Source: OLB7 sp966250335
GTDB taxonomy: Bacteria; Bacteroidota; Ignavibacteria; OLB7
NCBI GenBank assembly: GCA_966250335.1
Contig: CBINGZ010000036.1
Span: 1 to 64,000, forward strand
Length of the DNA stretch: 64,000 bases
Direction of reading: 5' to 3'
The notes beneath the pieces were generated by a model. That model saw only the letters and a program-made list of their open reading frames with translations, was not told the origin of the DNA and did no database searches. Of the stretch, positions 35,325 through 43,976 are shown in pieces (the first letter of the stretch is position 1; each line of letters starts with the position of its first letter). A program made the translations under genes and the position numbers.

Positions 35325-36605
35325 TCAAAACGGCTGCCCGAATCTCACCACGAACTCCGGCGATTCGAACACATCCGTGCGCCACGCTGCCCCTATCCTG
35401 AACGATCCCGTCGATGATCCGAGGTAGATCCCCGGCGAGTACATGAACCCGGACAACTCTTCCGGGAGGCCGGCGAACAGCCCCTCGTCCGGTGCGGCAG
35501 CGGTAACCGCCCCCACGTTGTTCTCGAGAATGATCCGGAGGCTCCCGAACGGCCCGATCAGCAGGTCGGTCTGGATCAGGAGCATACGGTTGCCGCCGAA
35601 TCGGTTCTGGGGGTAGCCGGGGAGCGTTCCCATGCCGCCGAGGGTGAAGAGGCGTTGCGGCGGCGCGTCCCCGGTCGTGCTGCCGTAGCGGCCGTGGAGC
35701 CCCAGCCAGAGTGATCCCTCGGCGATCGTGATCTTCGTGCGGGCGTCGAGCGTCAGGTGGGTGAACTCGGTCTCGTCGAGACCGAACTCCAGCTCGGCCT
35801 CGAAGCCGATCTGCGGGTCGGACCAGCTTCGCAGTGTGATATAATCCGCCAGAAAACCTATCGCTACCGACCGCATGTTCCCTTCACGCACCGCCGGTAT
35901 CTCGTAGTAGGGATGCTCCGGACCGAAGAGCGACCAGTCTACCTCGCGACGCGAGCTGCGGTAGTGGTCCCAGCGGAACTCCCCCTTCAACCCCGTTCTG
36001 GGAGTGAGGAACTGCTGCGCGGAGACCGAAAACCCGCGCCGCTGGAAGTAGTCGCGCGCGTCGACCCCGGCGATCGCCGCCATGAACGAGTTCTCCGTGC
36101 TTCCCATCTTCCAGGCGTCGCGGGTGTCGGTGTAGATATGCCCCTCCACGCCGATCCTCAGGGGGGCCTCACGTGCAAGGAAATCGCGCGCCAGACCGCC
36201 GATAACCTGCCAGTAGTGCGAGCCGAACGAATATCCCCCCCCGAGATATCCCTGTATCCGTTTCTCGATGAACTGCTTCGCCGGAATGTCGCTCCCAAGG
36301 CCGATGAAGAAGCCGTCGGCACGGTCGAAGCTCATCATGGCGAAGCCGTCGCGCAGACCCAGGAAGTCCCGCTTGTCCGGAAGGAGCGAGAACTTCGGCG
36401 AGCGACCGACCGGGAGACGGCCGGGGGTCCTCTCCGATTCGGGATCGGGTATGGGGTCGCGGACGAGCGAATCGATCTCCTCGAACAGCCCCTGATCCAT
36501 TCTGACAAGACTGTCGGCCAGCGCCTGATCGGTCGTGTCGGCGGGCTGGCCGCGGAGCAGAAGGGGGAGAAGCAGAAAGAGGAGAAGCGCGGGAAGAGAT
36601 CGCAT
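35325..36605 (-). CDS. Omp85/BamA-like outer-membrane barrel protein without visible POTRA domains
   Basis: A 426-residue protein with a signal peptide (MRSLPALLLFLLLPLLL) and a short linker, then a beta-barrel. The C-terminal half resembles the bacterial surface-antigen barrel: LFTLGGMGTLPGYPQNRFGG, then strands such as MLLIQTDLLIGPFGSLRII, ending EFVVRFGQPF with a terminal aromatic residue. The LGG...LPGY stretch looks like the conserved Omp85 loop region. About 100 residues before the barrel are too short for a POTRA array. The start is at 36605, and an unusually good promoter lies upstream. Confidence 0.72.
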   Translation of the reverse strand: MRSLPALLLFLLLPLLLRGQPADTTDQALADSLVRMDQGLFEEIDSLVRDPIPDPESERTPGRLPVGRSPKFSLLPDKRDFLGLRDGFAMMSFDRADGFFIGLGSDIPAKQFIEKRIQGYLGGGYSFGSHYWQVIGGLARDFLAREAPLRIGVEGHIYTDTRDAWKMGSTENSFMAAIAGVDARDYFQRRGFSVSAQQFLTPRTGLKGEFRWDHYRSSRREVDWSLFGPEHPYYEIPAVREGNMRSVAIGFLADYITLRSWSDPQIGFEAELEFGLDETEFTHLTLDARTKITIAEGSLWLGLHGRYGSTTGDAPPQRLFTLGGMGTLPGYPQNRFGGNRMLLIQTDLLIGPFGSLRIILENNVGAVTAAAPDEGLFAGLPEELSGFMYSPGIYLGSSTGSFRIGAAWRTDVFESPEFVVRFGQPF

Positions 36606-36710
36606 GACGGTTCCTCGGGAGATTCGACGGAGATTGTGGGACCGGCTCCCTTCCGTGGAAGGAGGGGGGGCCGGGCTCGATGCCTCGCGTTCGGAGGGAA
36701 GCGGCGACGC

Positions 36711-36741
36711 CCAACATACGCGCCGCGACGGATGCCGCCAA
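36711..36741 (-). promoter_or_regulatory. Bacteroidota-type promoter of the Omp85-like gene
   Basis: On the minus strand TTG (36741-36739) is followed after exactly 20 bases by TATGTTGG (36718-36711), one base from TAnnTTTG. The ATG is 106 bases downstream. The -33 element abuts the T-run of the preceding terminator. Confidence 0.65.
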
Positions 36742-36777
36742 GAAAAAGAAGAGGGCCCGGTGAATCCACCGGGCCCT
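36742..36777 (-). terminator. Rho-independent terminator of the large secreted-protein gene
   Basis: Perfect 11-bp arms (agggcccggtg and caccgggccct, 36752-36777) with a 4-base loop are followed on the minus strand by cttctttttctt. It lies 48 bases after the stop codon of the gene at 36825. Confidence 0.85.
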
Positions 36778-36824
36778 GGGGTGACCGAGATCACGGCGTA
36801 TGCCGCAATGTGTCGTTGTAAGAG

Positions 36825-39053
36825 TTATCGCACGACCGTCACCGTCGAGGTGCGGATCGTCGCGCCGTTGTCGACGCGGACGACATAGACACCTGCGGCA
36901 AGGCCTTCGACGTCGATCGATGCGCTGTTGGCGCCTGCCACGGTCGAGATCCGCGAGGAGGTCACCTCGGTTCCCGTCACGTCATGCAGGCTCACGCGTG
37001 CGCTTCCTGCCTCTCCGTCGAACGAGACGGAAAGACGGGTCGTCGTCGGGTTGGGGTAGGTCGTCAGGCCGAAGGCGCCCGCCGTCTCCTGACCCACGCT
37101 GCTCGACGCCTGCGTCAGCGCCACGGTGATCTCGCCGATCTCATCCTCGCCCGTGATCGTGATGACCTCGGAGCCTCCCTTGTAGCCGTACTTGTCGACC
37201 GAGATGGTGTAGGTTCCCGGCTTCAGCTCGTTCATGTTGAACTCGCCGGTGGCGGTGGTGGTCGACTGAGCCGTCACCTTGCCCTGAGCGTTGATCGCGT
37301 AGAGCGAGGCTCCGGCGATCGGGTCGGCGTCCTGCGGCGAGGTGCGACCGCTCTTGATGCTTCCCGACTTGCCGCTGACCACGCCGCGCAGCTTCGCGCG
37401 ACCGCGCTCACCCTCGATCGGGCGCATCTGGATATTGATCTGCGTCAGGCCGCTCTCGCCGACGGTGAGACGGGTGGCGTACGCCCATTCCATGGTGGAA
37501 AGGTCCCCTTCCACATAGTAGCCGCCGGTGAAGCCTTCATTCGGCCATACCAGGACGATATACTGGCCCGGCATCAGGTTCTCGAGCGTGAACGTTCCCT
37601 GGGTCGTCGTGCCGAGCCTGGGGCTCTCGCCGTTCAACGAGGTGTTGTAGGCGATCAGCCTTCCCTCGACCGGTGTGCCGTTCGCGTCGGTCACGCTGCC
37701 GCTGATGCCGTTGGCGTACGGGGGACGGACCTTCAGCCTGAAGTTGATGTCGTTCCTCTCCGCCGTGAAGGTCAGACGGGTTGCCTCGGCCGGGGTCGCC
37801 ACGCCGTCGTAGTACTGCTGCAGGTAGATGGTCGGCGTGTTGCTCATGCTGTCGCGGGTGAGCGGTGTGGCGCTCGCGATCCAGACGTACTCGACGGGAA
37901 GGTACGCGGAGAAGCGACCGTCCACATCGGAAGCCCAGGTATAGTAGGCGGTCGCCGGGCTGCCGTCGCTGATGTTGAAGGCCTCGAACTGCACGCTCGC
38001 GAGGATCGGCTCGCTGGTCTCCTCCGAGAGAACCGTGCCGGAGATCTGGTAGGCGTAGCGCTTGACCGTGAAGTCGATCTGCGCCAGATCGCCGCATGCC
38101 ACGGTGATCGGGGGGACGTCCGTGTAGTCGTTCCCGGCCGGATACCACCGGCGGAGGAACTCGGCTCCCTCGGCCGTCATGTAGTACTCGCCACCTTCGT
38201 CGACCTTGAGCGAGTACGAGCCGTCGCTCTCGATGTTGGCCCAGGTGATCTGGCGCGGGTAGCCGTTCTCGAGCTGGAAGACCATGACGGCGCCCTGCTT
38301 GATCGCCACGCCATCAAAATCCTTGATCTTTCCTTCGATCCTGATATCGCCCGGGCAGGAGCGGACCATGATCGACCAGTACTGCTCGGCGGTAACCTCC
38401 TGGTTGTCGGCGAGCGTTGCGCGGACGACGACGTTGAACCGGCCGAGCTGCGAAGCCGTCCAGCTCACGAGGCCGGTGGAGGGATCGATCGTCATGCCGT
38501 CCGGCGCCGATGTGAGGGAGTAGACCAGATCTCCGCCGTTGCTGGCGGTTGCGTTGGCGTCGAAGGTGAACTCGTCACCGAGCTTCACCACCAGGCTCGA
38601 GTCGGAGCCTCCCTTCGGATAGTTCTCGAAGCCGATGGTCGGTGAGCGACGGAAGTCGACCGTCACCCTGTTGCTCTCCTCGCTCTCGCCGTCCTCGTTC
38701 TTGGCGGTAACGTAGAAGGTGTGGACGCCTTCCTCGAGCTGGAACAGCGTGAAGGTATAGCGATGCTGGTTCTGCGGCGCATCGCGATCGATCACTGACG
38801 TATCGTTTATCGATACGACCGGCATCATGAACGTGTCGCGCATCGTTTTGTAGATGCGGAAGTAGACACGATCCTTCGGGTCGCCGGTCATCTTCCAGGT
38901 GAGCTTCACGCCGTCGGTGTTGTACTCCCTGACGACCGTGGCTTCCAGATCCTTGGGGGCTTTCGGCACGGAGGCCGTGGCCGTGCCGGCAATCAGGGCA
39001 AGGCCTGCCAGCACGATCATGACTCTGTAGAGTCTTGCGAATGTTCGTCTCAT
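36825..39053 (-). CDS. Large secreted multidomain protein with T9SS sorting domain
   Basis: A 742-residue secreted protein. After the signal peptide (VMIVLAGLALIAGTATA) comes a fibronectin-III-like domain (VPKAPKDLEATVVREY to SNRVTVDF). An Ig/cadherin-like 'putative Ig' region follows (SLTSAPDGMTIDPSTGLVSW), then at least three carboxypeptidase-regulatory-like beta-sandwiches (ISGTVLSEETSEPI, ISGSVTDANGTPVEG, TTTATGEFNMNELKPGTY). The last 80 residues are a sorting domain: TTYPNPTTTRLSVSF, LAAGVYVVRVDNG, ending VTVVR. It is probably exported by the type IX system and surface-anchored or released. No enzymatic motif was found. The start is the ATG at 39053. Confidence 0.85.
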   Translation of the reverse strand: MRRTFARLYRVMIVLAGLALIAGTATASVPKAPKDLEATVVREYNTDGVKLTWKMTGDPKDRVYFRIYKTMRDTFMMPVVSINDTSVIDRDAPQNQHRYTFTLFQLEEGVHTFYVTAKNEDGESEESNRVTVDFRRSPTIGFENYPKGGSDSSLVVKLGDEFTFDANATASNGGDLVYSLTSAPDGMTIDPSTGLVSWTASQLGRFNVVVRATLADNQEVTAEQYWSIMVRSCPGDIRIEGKIKDFDGVAIKQGAVMVFQLENGYPRQITWANIESDGSYSLKVDEGGEYYMTAEGAEFLRRWYPAGNDYTDVPPITVACGDLAQIDFTVKRYAYQISGTVLSEETSEPILASVQFEAFNISDGSPATAYYTWASDVDGRFSAYLPVEYVWIASATPLTRDSMSNTPTIYLQQYYDGVATPAEATRLTFTAERNDINFRLKVRPPYANGISGSVTDANGTPVEGRLIAYNTSLNGESPRLGTTTQGTFTLENLMPGQYIVLVWPNEGFTGGYYVEGDLSTMEWAYATRLTVGESGLTQINIQMRPIEGERGRAKLRGVVSGKSGSIKSGRTSPQDADPIAGASLYAINAQGKVTAQSTTTATGEFNMNELKPGTYTISVDKYGYKGGSEVITITGEDEIGEITVALTQASSSVGQETAGAFGLTTYPNPTTTRLSVSFDGEAGSARVSLHDVTGTEVTSSRISTVAGANSASIDVEGLAAGVYVVRVDNGATIRTSTVTVVR

Positions 39054-39332
39054 AGAGACCGTCTCCAATGGGGGTTGTTGAACGGAGTCCGAATAGTTCC
39101 CGGCGCGGTCTCGCACCGAACCGACGTCGGGATATTCGGGGGAGCGGCGCCGGGTCTCTGGGAATAAACCGGCAGTATCGTCTCCTTCGTGAATAACAGG
39201 GAGGCTCTCCGAAACGTAACGGAAGGGGGGATCGAGGGGAATATTTGCCGGCGGAGGCCGTCGGCGGTTACGTCATGAAGTCATACCTTGTCCTTCATAG
39301 TGGCAACACTCGATGACAATCTCCAGCCGTTC
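39054..39332. promoter_or_regulatory. 279-base divergent promoter region between two secreted-protein genes
   Basis: It must drive the T9SS-type proteins on both strands. A small inverted repeat (gagaccgtctc, near 39056-39066) lies at the minus-strand start. TACCTTGT near 39286 is a one-mismatch -7 element for the plus gene. No full promoter match was seen. Confidence 0.35.
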
Positions 39333-41831
39333 ATGAACGCACGACGCTTCGGCTTCTTCTCGATACTCCTTCTGATACTTTCTCTCGGTACCCTTCATGA
39401 CCTTTCCGCCCGGGACGGGAGCGGCGGGGGGGAGCGCAGGGATACCCCGGCCTCGATGCAGGCGGCGGAGATGAGCATTCAGGCGGAGCCCGATTCGGGG
39501 ATCGACTTCGGCAACGTCTATATCAATGATGCCGAGGTACGATATATCAAGGTGACGCGGACCGGTGGTTTTCCCATGCTGCGTCCCCGTATCGTATCGG
39601 CGGATTCGACCCAGTTCACGATCGATGAGACCTTCAACTGGATATTCGGCGGGAGGGTCGACACCTTCAGTGTCGACACCGCCTACGTTGCGGTGTCGTT
39701 CAAGCCGACGCGGGCGGGGATGATCTTCGGGTGGGTGTTCTTTACCAGCGAGGATGGGCTGCTGGTCGATTCCCTCTCCATCCACGGGGTCGGACTTCAG
39801 TTCAGGGTCTCCGAATCGCTCATCGACTTCGGGAACGTGACGGCGCCGGCGGGTTCGGGATGTGCCGTTCGAGAGGTGACCATCGAAAACCTTTTGAAGG
39901 GGGATGAGTTCTACGTCGATCTCCCTAACACCATCAATGTGTCGGGATATCCGGGCGCCTTCTCGGTCTCCTATGAACCGGGCCCATCGCAGAGTAGAGT
40001 AACGAGCCAGTCTCTCATCACGATCTCCTTCCGCTTCTGTCCCCAGACCCTTGGTCGCGACAGCGCCTACTGGTTCGGAATGATCAGGACGCTGAGAGAT
40101 GCGAACGAACAATCGATCGGCATTTCCCTTACCGGGAACGGCGCCACGAAGGCGGCGGACAGCGGCAGAGTCAGGCTGGAGGGAGGGGTGCTCGATTTCG
40201 GCTGCGGTCCGGTCGGGAAGTCGGATACGCTCTCGTTCGCGATCGTTAACGACAGTACGTCGGAGGTCCTTGCGGATAGCGTCAACGATCCGGGTTCACC
40301 CTATATACGGCTGCTTCCGGAAGATCGTCAGGTCATCTCCTCGCCTCTTCTTCCGCGCGGAAGATGGCAGGTCAGGGTGGTCTTCTCACGCGATGCGGAC
40401 GCCTTGATTCTGGATGACACTATCGTCATCAACACGTCGGCGGGCCCGTTCAGAGTGGCGGTCCGCGGCAGGGCAGTGATGCCGAGTTACCAGATCCCCA
40501 AGGAACTGCAGTTCGATCGAGTCAGGATCTCATGCGGTTCATCGCAGAAGATCATCACGATCGGTTATCGCGGCTGTCCGACGTTTCTGGACTCGCTGCA
40601 GGTGAACCCGGATTCGCAGTTCCGTGTGACGGGTATTGATACATCGCAGGAGATGCCGATACTCGAGGATGTTCCGTTCGAGCTCCCCATCCTATTCACT
40701 CCGAACGACACTGGATCGTATACCGATTCCATAAAATTCAAGGTGGGGAACGAGTGGTTCACCGTGTTCCTGTACGGAGAGGGATTCGCCCCCACGGTCT
40801 CGTTCGGTCCCGACTCGATACACTTCGATTCGGTGACGATCGGAACGTTCGCCCGCGACACGATCACCCTGGTGAACACGTTCTCCACTATGCTGACGAT
40901 GAACGGTGAGCCGCATCTGGAGTCGCTCATCAATGAAAATGAGATCTACATCCTGGAGGATTCATCTCATCCGTATGACGGCTCCATGATACCGGGCGAC
41001 ACTGTACGATATATCGTTGAGTTCAACCCGGTCAGGAACGGATCGCGCGTGACCAACGCGATCCTCATAGAATTCGAGTGCGGTCCGATTCTTCGTATTC
41101 CGATCAATGGAACGTCGAAACCGGTCGAGGTCGATGAGCCTCATAATATCGTCGTCGACTCCGACAGCTCGCATGTCGGCGAACGCTTCACGGTCAGCGT
41201 CCGTATCGATCCGCCGATCGTCCCCGGCGAAGGTGTCACGGGGCTGAGGGCCAAGGTCTACGTGAACCCGAAATCGTTCTATGTACATCGTATACGGGGA
41301 GGGGGGAAGGATCTGACGATCGATCACGATACGACAGGCATACTGACGGTGGAGCGCGGCCGCGAACTTCTCGCCATCGACGACGCGCTCCTCTTCACCC
41401 TGGAGCTTGAAGGGCTCGCCACCGGGCAGCCGCTCGATACGATTGTGGTACAGAGCGTCAACCTGGTCGGCGGCGCCAACGCCCGCCGGGTGCTCGATTC
41501 CAGCGAGTTCGAACCGGGGATCATCATCCTGACCGGATGCGATGTCGGCAGGGGGATCGGCTTCTCGAAATCGACGGCGATGCGGACCTTGAAACCGAAC
41601 CCGGCGCGCGGGAGCGCTACGGCTGAATATATCGCGGCGCGTGGATCGTTCCCCTTCATCGAGATCTACGACCTCACCGGCCGTCCCGTCCGCCGGATCG
41701 ACCTGCCGGAAGGGACCGGAGAGGAGCAGCGTACCGAGATCGCCATGACCGGAATTCCCGCCGGGACCTACCTGCTCCAGCTCCGGATGGAGAGCGAGCG
41801 AAGCACCATCCTGATGATCATCGGGGAATGA
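39333..41831 (+). CDS. Secreted choice-of-anchor protein with T9SS-type C-terminus
   Basis: An 832-residue protein with signal peptide (RFGFFSILLLILSLGTLHDL). It contains four to five choice-of-anchor-D/ASPM-like beta-sandwich repeats, each with the pattern IDFGNV...VTIxN...FxP: GIDFGNVYIND, LIDFGNVTAPAG, VLDFGCGPVGKSD, LQFDRVRISCGSS and IHFDSVTIGTFARD. A cohesin-like segment (RFTVSVRIDPPIVPGEGVTG) follows, and the C-terminus is sorting-like (TLKPNPARGSATAEYIAARG, IPAGTYLLQLRME). It ends LMIIGE rather than VVR. The stop overlaps the start of the OmpA-like gene downstream (ATGA), so the two are made together. Confidence 0.82.
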   Translation: MNARRFGFFSILLLILSLGTLHDLSARDGSGGGERRDTPASMQAAEMSIQAEPDSGIDFGNVYINDAEVRYIKVTRTGGFPMLRPRIVSADSTQFTIDETFNWIFGGRVDTFSVDTAYVAVSFKPTRAGMIFGWVFFTSEDGLLVDSLSIHGVGLQFRVSESLIDFGNVTAPAGSGCAVREVTIENLLKGDEFYVDLPNTINVSGYPGAFSVSYEPGPSQSRVTSQSLITISFRFCPQTLGRDSAYWFGMIRTLRDANEQSIGISLTGNGATKAADSGRVRLEGGVLDFGCGPVGKSDTLSFAIVNDSTSEVLADSVNDPGSPYIRLLPEDRQVISSPLLPRGRWQVRVVFSRDADALILDDTIVINTSAGPFRVAVRGRAVMPSYQIPKELQFDRVRISCGSSQKIITIGYRGCPTFLDSLQVNPDSQFRVTGIDTSQEMPILEDVPFELPILFTPNDTGSYTDSIKFKVGNEWFTVFLYGEGFAPTVSFGPDSIHFDSVTIGTFARDTITLVNTFSTMLTMNGEPHLESLINENEIYILEDSSHPYDGSMIPGDTVRYIVEFNPVRNGSRVTNAILIEFECGPILRIPINGTSKPVEVDEPHNIVVDSDSSHVGERFTVSVRIDPPIVPGEGVTGLRAKVYVNPKSFYVHRIRGGGKDLTIDHDTTGILTVERGRELLAIDDALLFTLELEGLATGQPLDTIVVQSVNLVGGANARRVLDSSEFEPGIIILTGCDVGRGIGFSKSTAMRTLKPNPARGSATAEYIAARGSFPFIEIYDLTGRPVRRIDLPEGTGEEQRTEIAMTGIPAGTYLLQLRMESERSTILMIIGE

Positions 41832-43828
41832 GAAGAGCCGTGACCATAGCGGTCCTCACGACGATCGCGGTTCTGCCGGCGAGCGGGATCGCCAGCGCGC
41901 AGGAGGGGAGCCACGAGTCGCTCTTCGTCGGCGTGGGGGCGGAGTACGAGGGGAGATCGCCGTTCGGCTCCGTGAACGTCTACGCCGGCTCACCCGACTG
42001 CGGCGCCTTCACCTCGGGCTCGGGCTCGGGGATCAGGCTCTCCGGCCTCTTCAACACCCCCCGGTTTCTCGGCGAGTGGGGGCTGGGGCTCCGCATGTCG
42101 TACATCTCCCGGACCGAGGAGATGGAGACGACCCCGCTCGACCCGCAGGGGGCGCGCAACAACGACGGCGATCTCATCTACCTCGACAGACGATTCAGAC
42201 TCATATCGACCTCCGATGCGATCGAGCTGGAGGTCAAGGGGCTTCGTGAACTCTGGCCGGGGCTTTCGGCGGGGATCGGAGCGTTCGCCGGGTATCGCTT
42301 TGCGGATAACATCTCGCAGATCGACACGATCGTCGGCGGCGATATCGGCTTCGATGACGGTCGCCGCCAGCGAACCATGATCGAAGGGGAGAGGTTGACG
42401 TCGAACCCCTTCATGCTCGGGTTCGTCGGCGGGGGCTCGTATGAACTGCCGATCGGGAAGAGGTCGATGCTTCTTCCGCACGCCTCGATCCGTGTCGATC
42501 TCCTCTCGGCCGTCGACAACGGGAGCTGGCGGGGGATCGGGTTCGGCGGCGGGCTCGCCCTGATGTTCGATGTCGCCCCGGCTCCGGAGGCTCCCGTCGA
42601 ACCTGTCGATCCGGTTCAGGTCGCCGTCGAGAACGTCCCTCCACGCATCACCGCCTCGATCGACGCGCGCGCGCTCGACGAAGAGGGGAACACCCTGCCG
42701 GCCGCCGTCGTCAACGTCACCGAAGTCTACTACCGCCTCTATTCCCCCCTGATGCCGATCGTCTATTTCGAGCGGGGATCGTCTCTTATCCCGCAGCGAT
42801 ATGTTCAGTACGGGCCGGAGGGGGCCGCATCGTTCGCGGTCGATTCGCTGGCGCGGCTGAGCCCGATCGATGCATCGCACCACGCCCTGAACGTCATCGG
42901 TTCGCGACTGCGGAAAGATCCCGGCGCGACGGTGACGCTGGTGGCAAGATCGTCACGCGATGAATCCCCCGGTCTCTCGCTGGCGCGGGCGCAGTCGGTG
43001 CGGAGCTATCTGGCGACGACCTGGGGAGTCGACACGAACAGAATGGCGATCAGGACAGGGGTGACGGGACGGGGAAGAATCTCCGAAACCACCGAGCAGG
43101 GGAGAGAGGAGGCAAGGAACGTGGAGATTGTCTCCCGCTCTCCGGGGATCATGGCTCCGGTCGCCACGGCCCGGCTGGTGCGCGATTTTCATCCTCCCGA
43201 TATCGAGCTCGACCCCGTCTACGACGCCGAGGCCGGAGTCCGGCGCTGGAGCATCAGCGTGAGCACCGGCGGCAGAGTCATCGAGCGATATTCCAGCGAC
43301 GAGGCCGAAGGAACGAGCGGGTCGGGGGAATGGGAGATCTCCCATGCGCGGCACGACGGATCGCTCGTCCCGCTGGTCGTCGAACTCGTCGTCGAGGACT
43401 CGACGGGACGCTCCGTCACAGCCCGTGACGAGCTTCCGCTCACCCTCCGCCAGACCAGCGATACGGTCGACGGCGTCAGGGCCGGGAGCGGCCGTCAGCG
43501 GATGCTCCTCTCCATTCCCGGTTTCGACCACGACTCCTTCGAGCCGGGCGAGAGCAACCGTCAGCTCGCCGTCAGGGTGGGGGAGATGATCCGCGACGGC
43601 GCGACTGTTACCGTGACCGGCTACAGGTCGGGGACCGACGACCCGAACATCGCCGATCTCGACGGAAAACGCGCGGAAGCCGTCGCCCGCATCCTCCGCG
43701 AGTCGACCGGCGTATCGGATATCGAGATGGATGTGGTCGCGGGAGGGGAACCGGGGGAGGAGGATCTGCCGGAGGCGCGTGCGTTCGCCAGAGGAGTCAC
43801 CGTGCTGATCGAGCAGGATACGATGTAA
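41828..43828 (+). CDS. Large OmpA-like outer-membrane protein (paralogue B)
   Basis: A 666-residue protein with signal peptide (TIAVLTTIAVLPASGIASAQ) and an N-terminal barrel-like region (about 25-250) opening SLFVGVGAEYEGRSPFG. An OmpA-like module begins near 308 (PIVYFERGSSLIPQRY) and includes LSLARAQSVRSYLATTWGVD. The shared motif RRWSISVSTG follows near 475, and a second OmpA-like module near 600 (LDGKRAEAVARILRESTGV) ends VTVLIEQDTM. Domain order and motifs match the gene at 30578-32569, so they are paralogues. It is translationally coupled to the choice-of-anchor gene, suggesting that the two proteins work as a surface pair (inference). Confidence 0.75.
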   Translation: MRRAVTIAVLTTIAVLPASGIASAQEGSHESLFVGVGAEYEGRSPFGSVNVYAGSPDCGAFTSGSGSGIRLSGLFNTPRFLGEWGLGLRMSYISRTEEMETTPLDPQGARNNDGDLIYLDRRFRLISTSDAIELEVKGLRELWPGLSAGIGAFAGYRFADNISQIDTIVGGDIGFDDGRRQRTMIEGERLTSNPFMLGFVGGGSYELPIGKRSMLLPHASIRVDLLSAVDNGSWRGIGFGGGLALMFDVAPAPEAPVEPVDPVQVAVENVPPRITASIDARALDEEGNTLPAAVVNVTEVYYRLYSPLMPIVYFERGSSLIPQRYVQYGPEGAASFAVDSLARLSPIDASHHALNVIGSRLRKDPGATVTLVARSSRDESPGLSLARAQSVRSYLATTWGVDTNRMAIRTGVTGRGRISETTEQGREEARNVEIVSRSPGIMAPVATARLVRDFHPPDIELDPVYDAEAGVRRWSISVSTGGRVIERYSSDEAEGTSGSGEWEISHARHDGSLVPLVVELVVEDSTGRSVTARDELPLTLRQTSDTVDGVRAGSGRQRMLLSIPGFDHDSFEPGESNRQLAVRVGEMIRDGATVTVTGYRSGTDDPNIADLDGKRAEAVARILRESTGVSDIEMDVVAGGEPGEEDLPEARAFARGVTVLIEQDTM

Positions 43829-43830
43829 CT

Positions 43831-43850
43831 ACCCCGTTCACCGCCGGGGT
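43831..43850 (+). terminator. Short hairpin after the OmpA-like gene
   Basis: accccg and cggggt pair around an 8-base loop immediately after the stop codon. There is no T-run, so this is a weak candidate. Confidence 0.35.
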
Positions 43851-43976
43851 TGAGAGGAATCGACCGAAGTATCGATCGATGCTGCATACTATTCATTGCG
43901 GCATGCTTGTTGTTGGGATGCATCACATTGAACATGTCATCTCCTTCCATTGCGGTTGTTATTCGGAGATTCGGTC

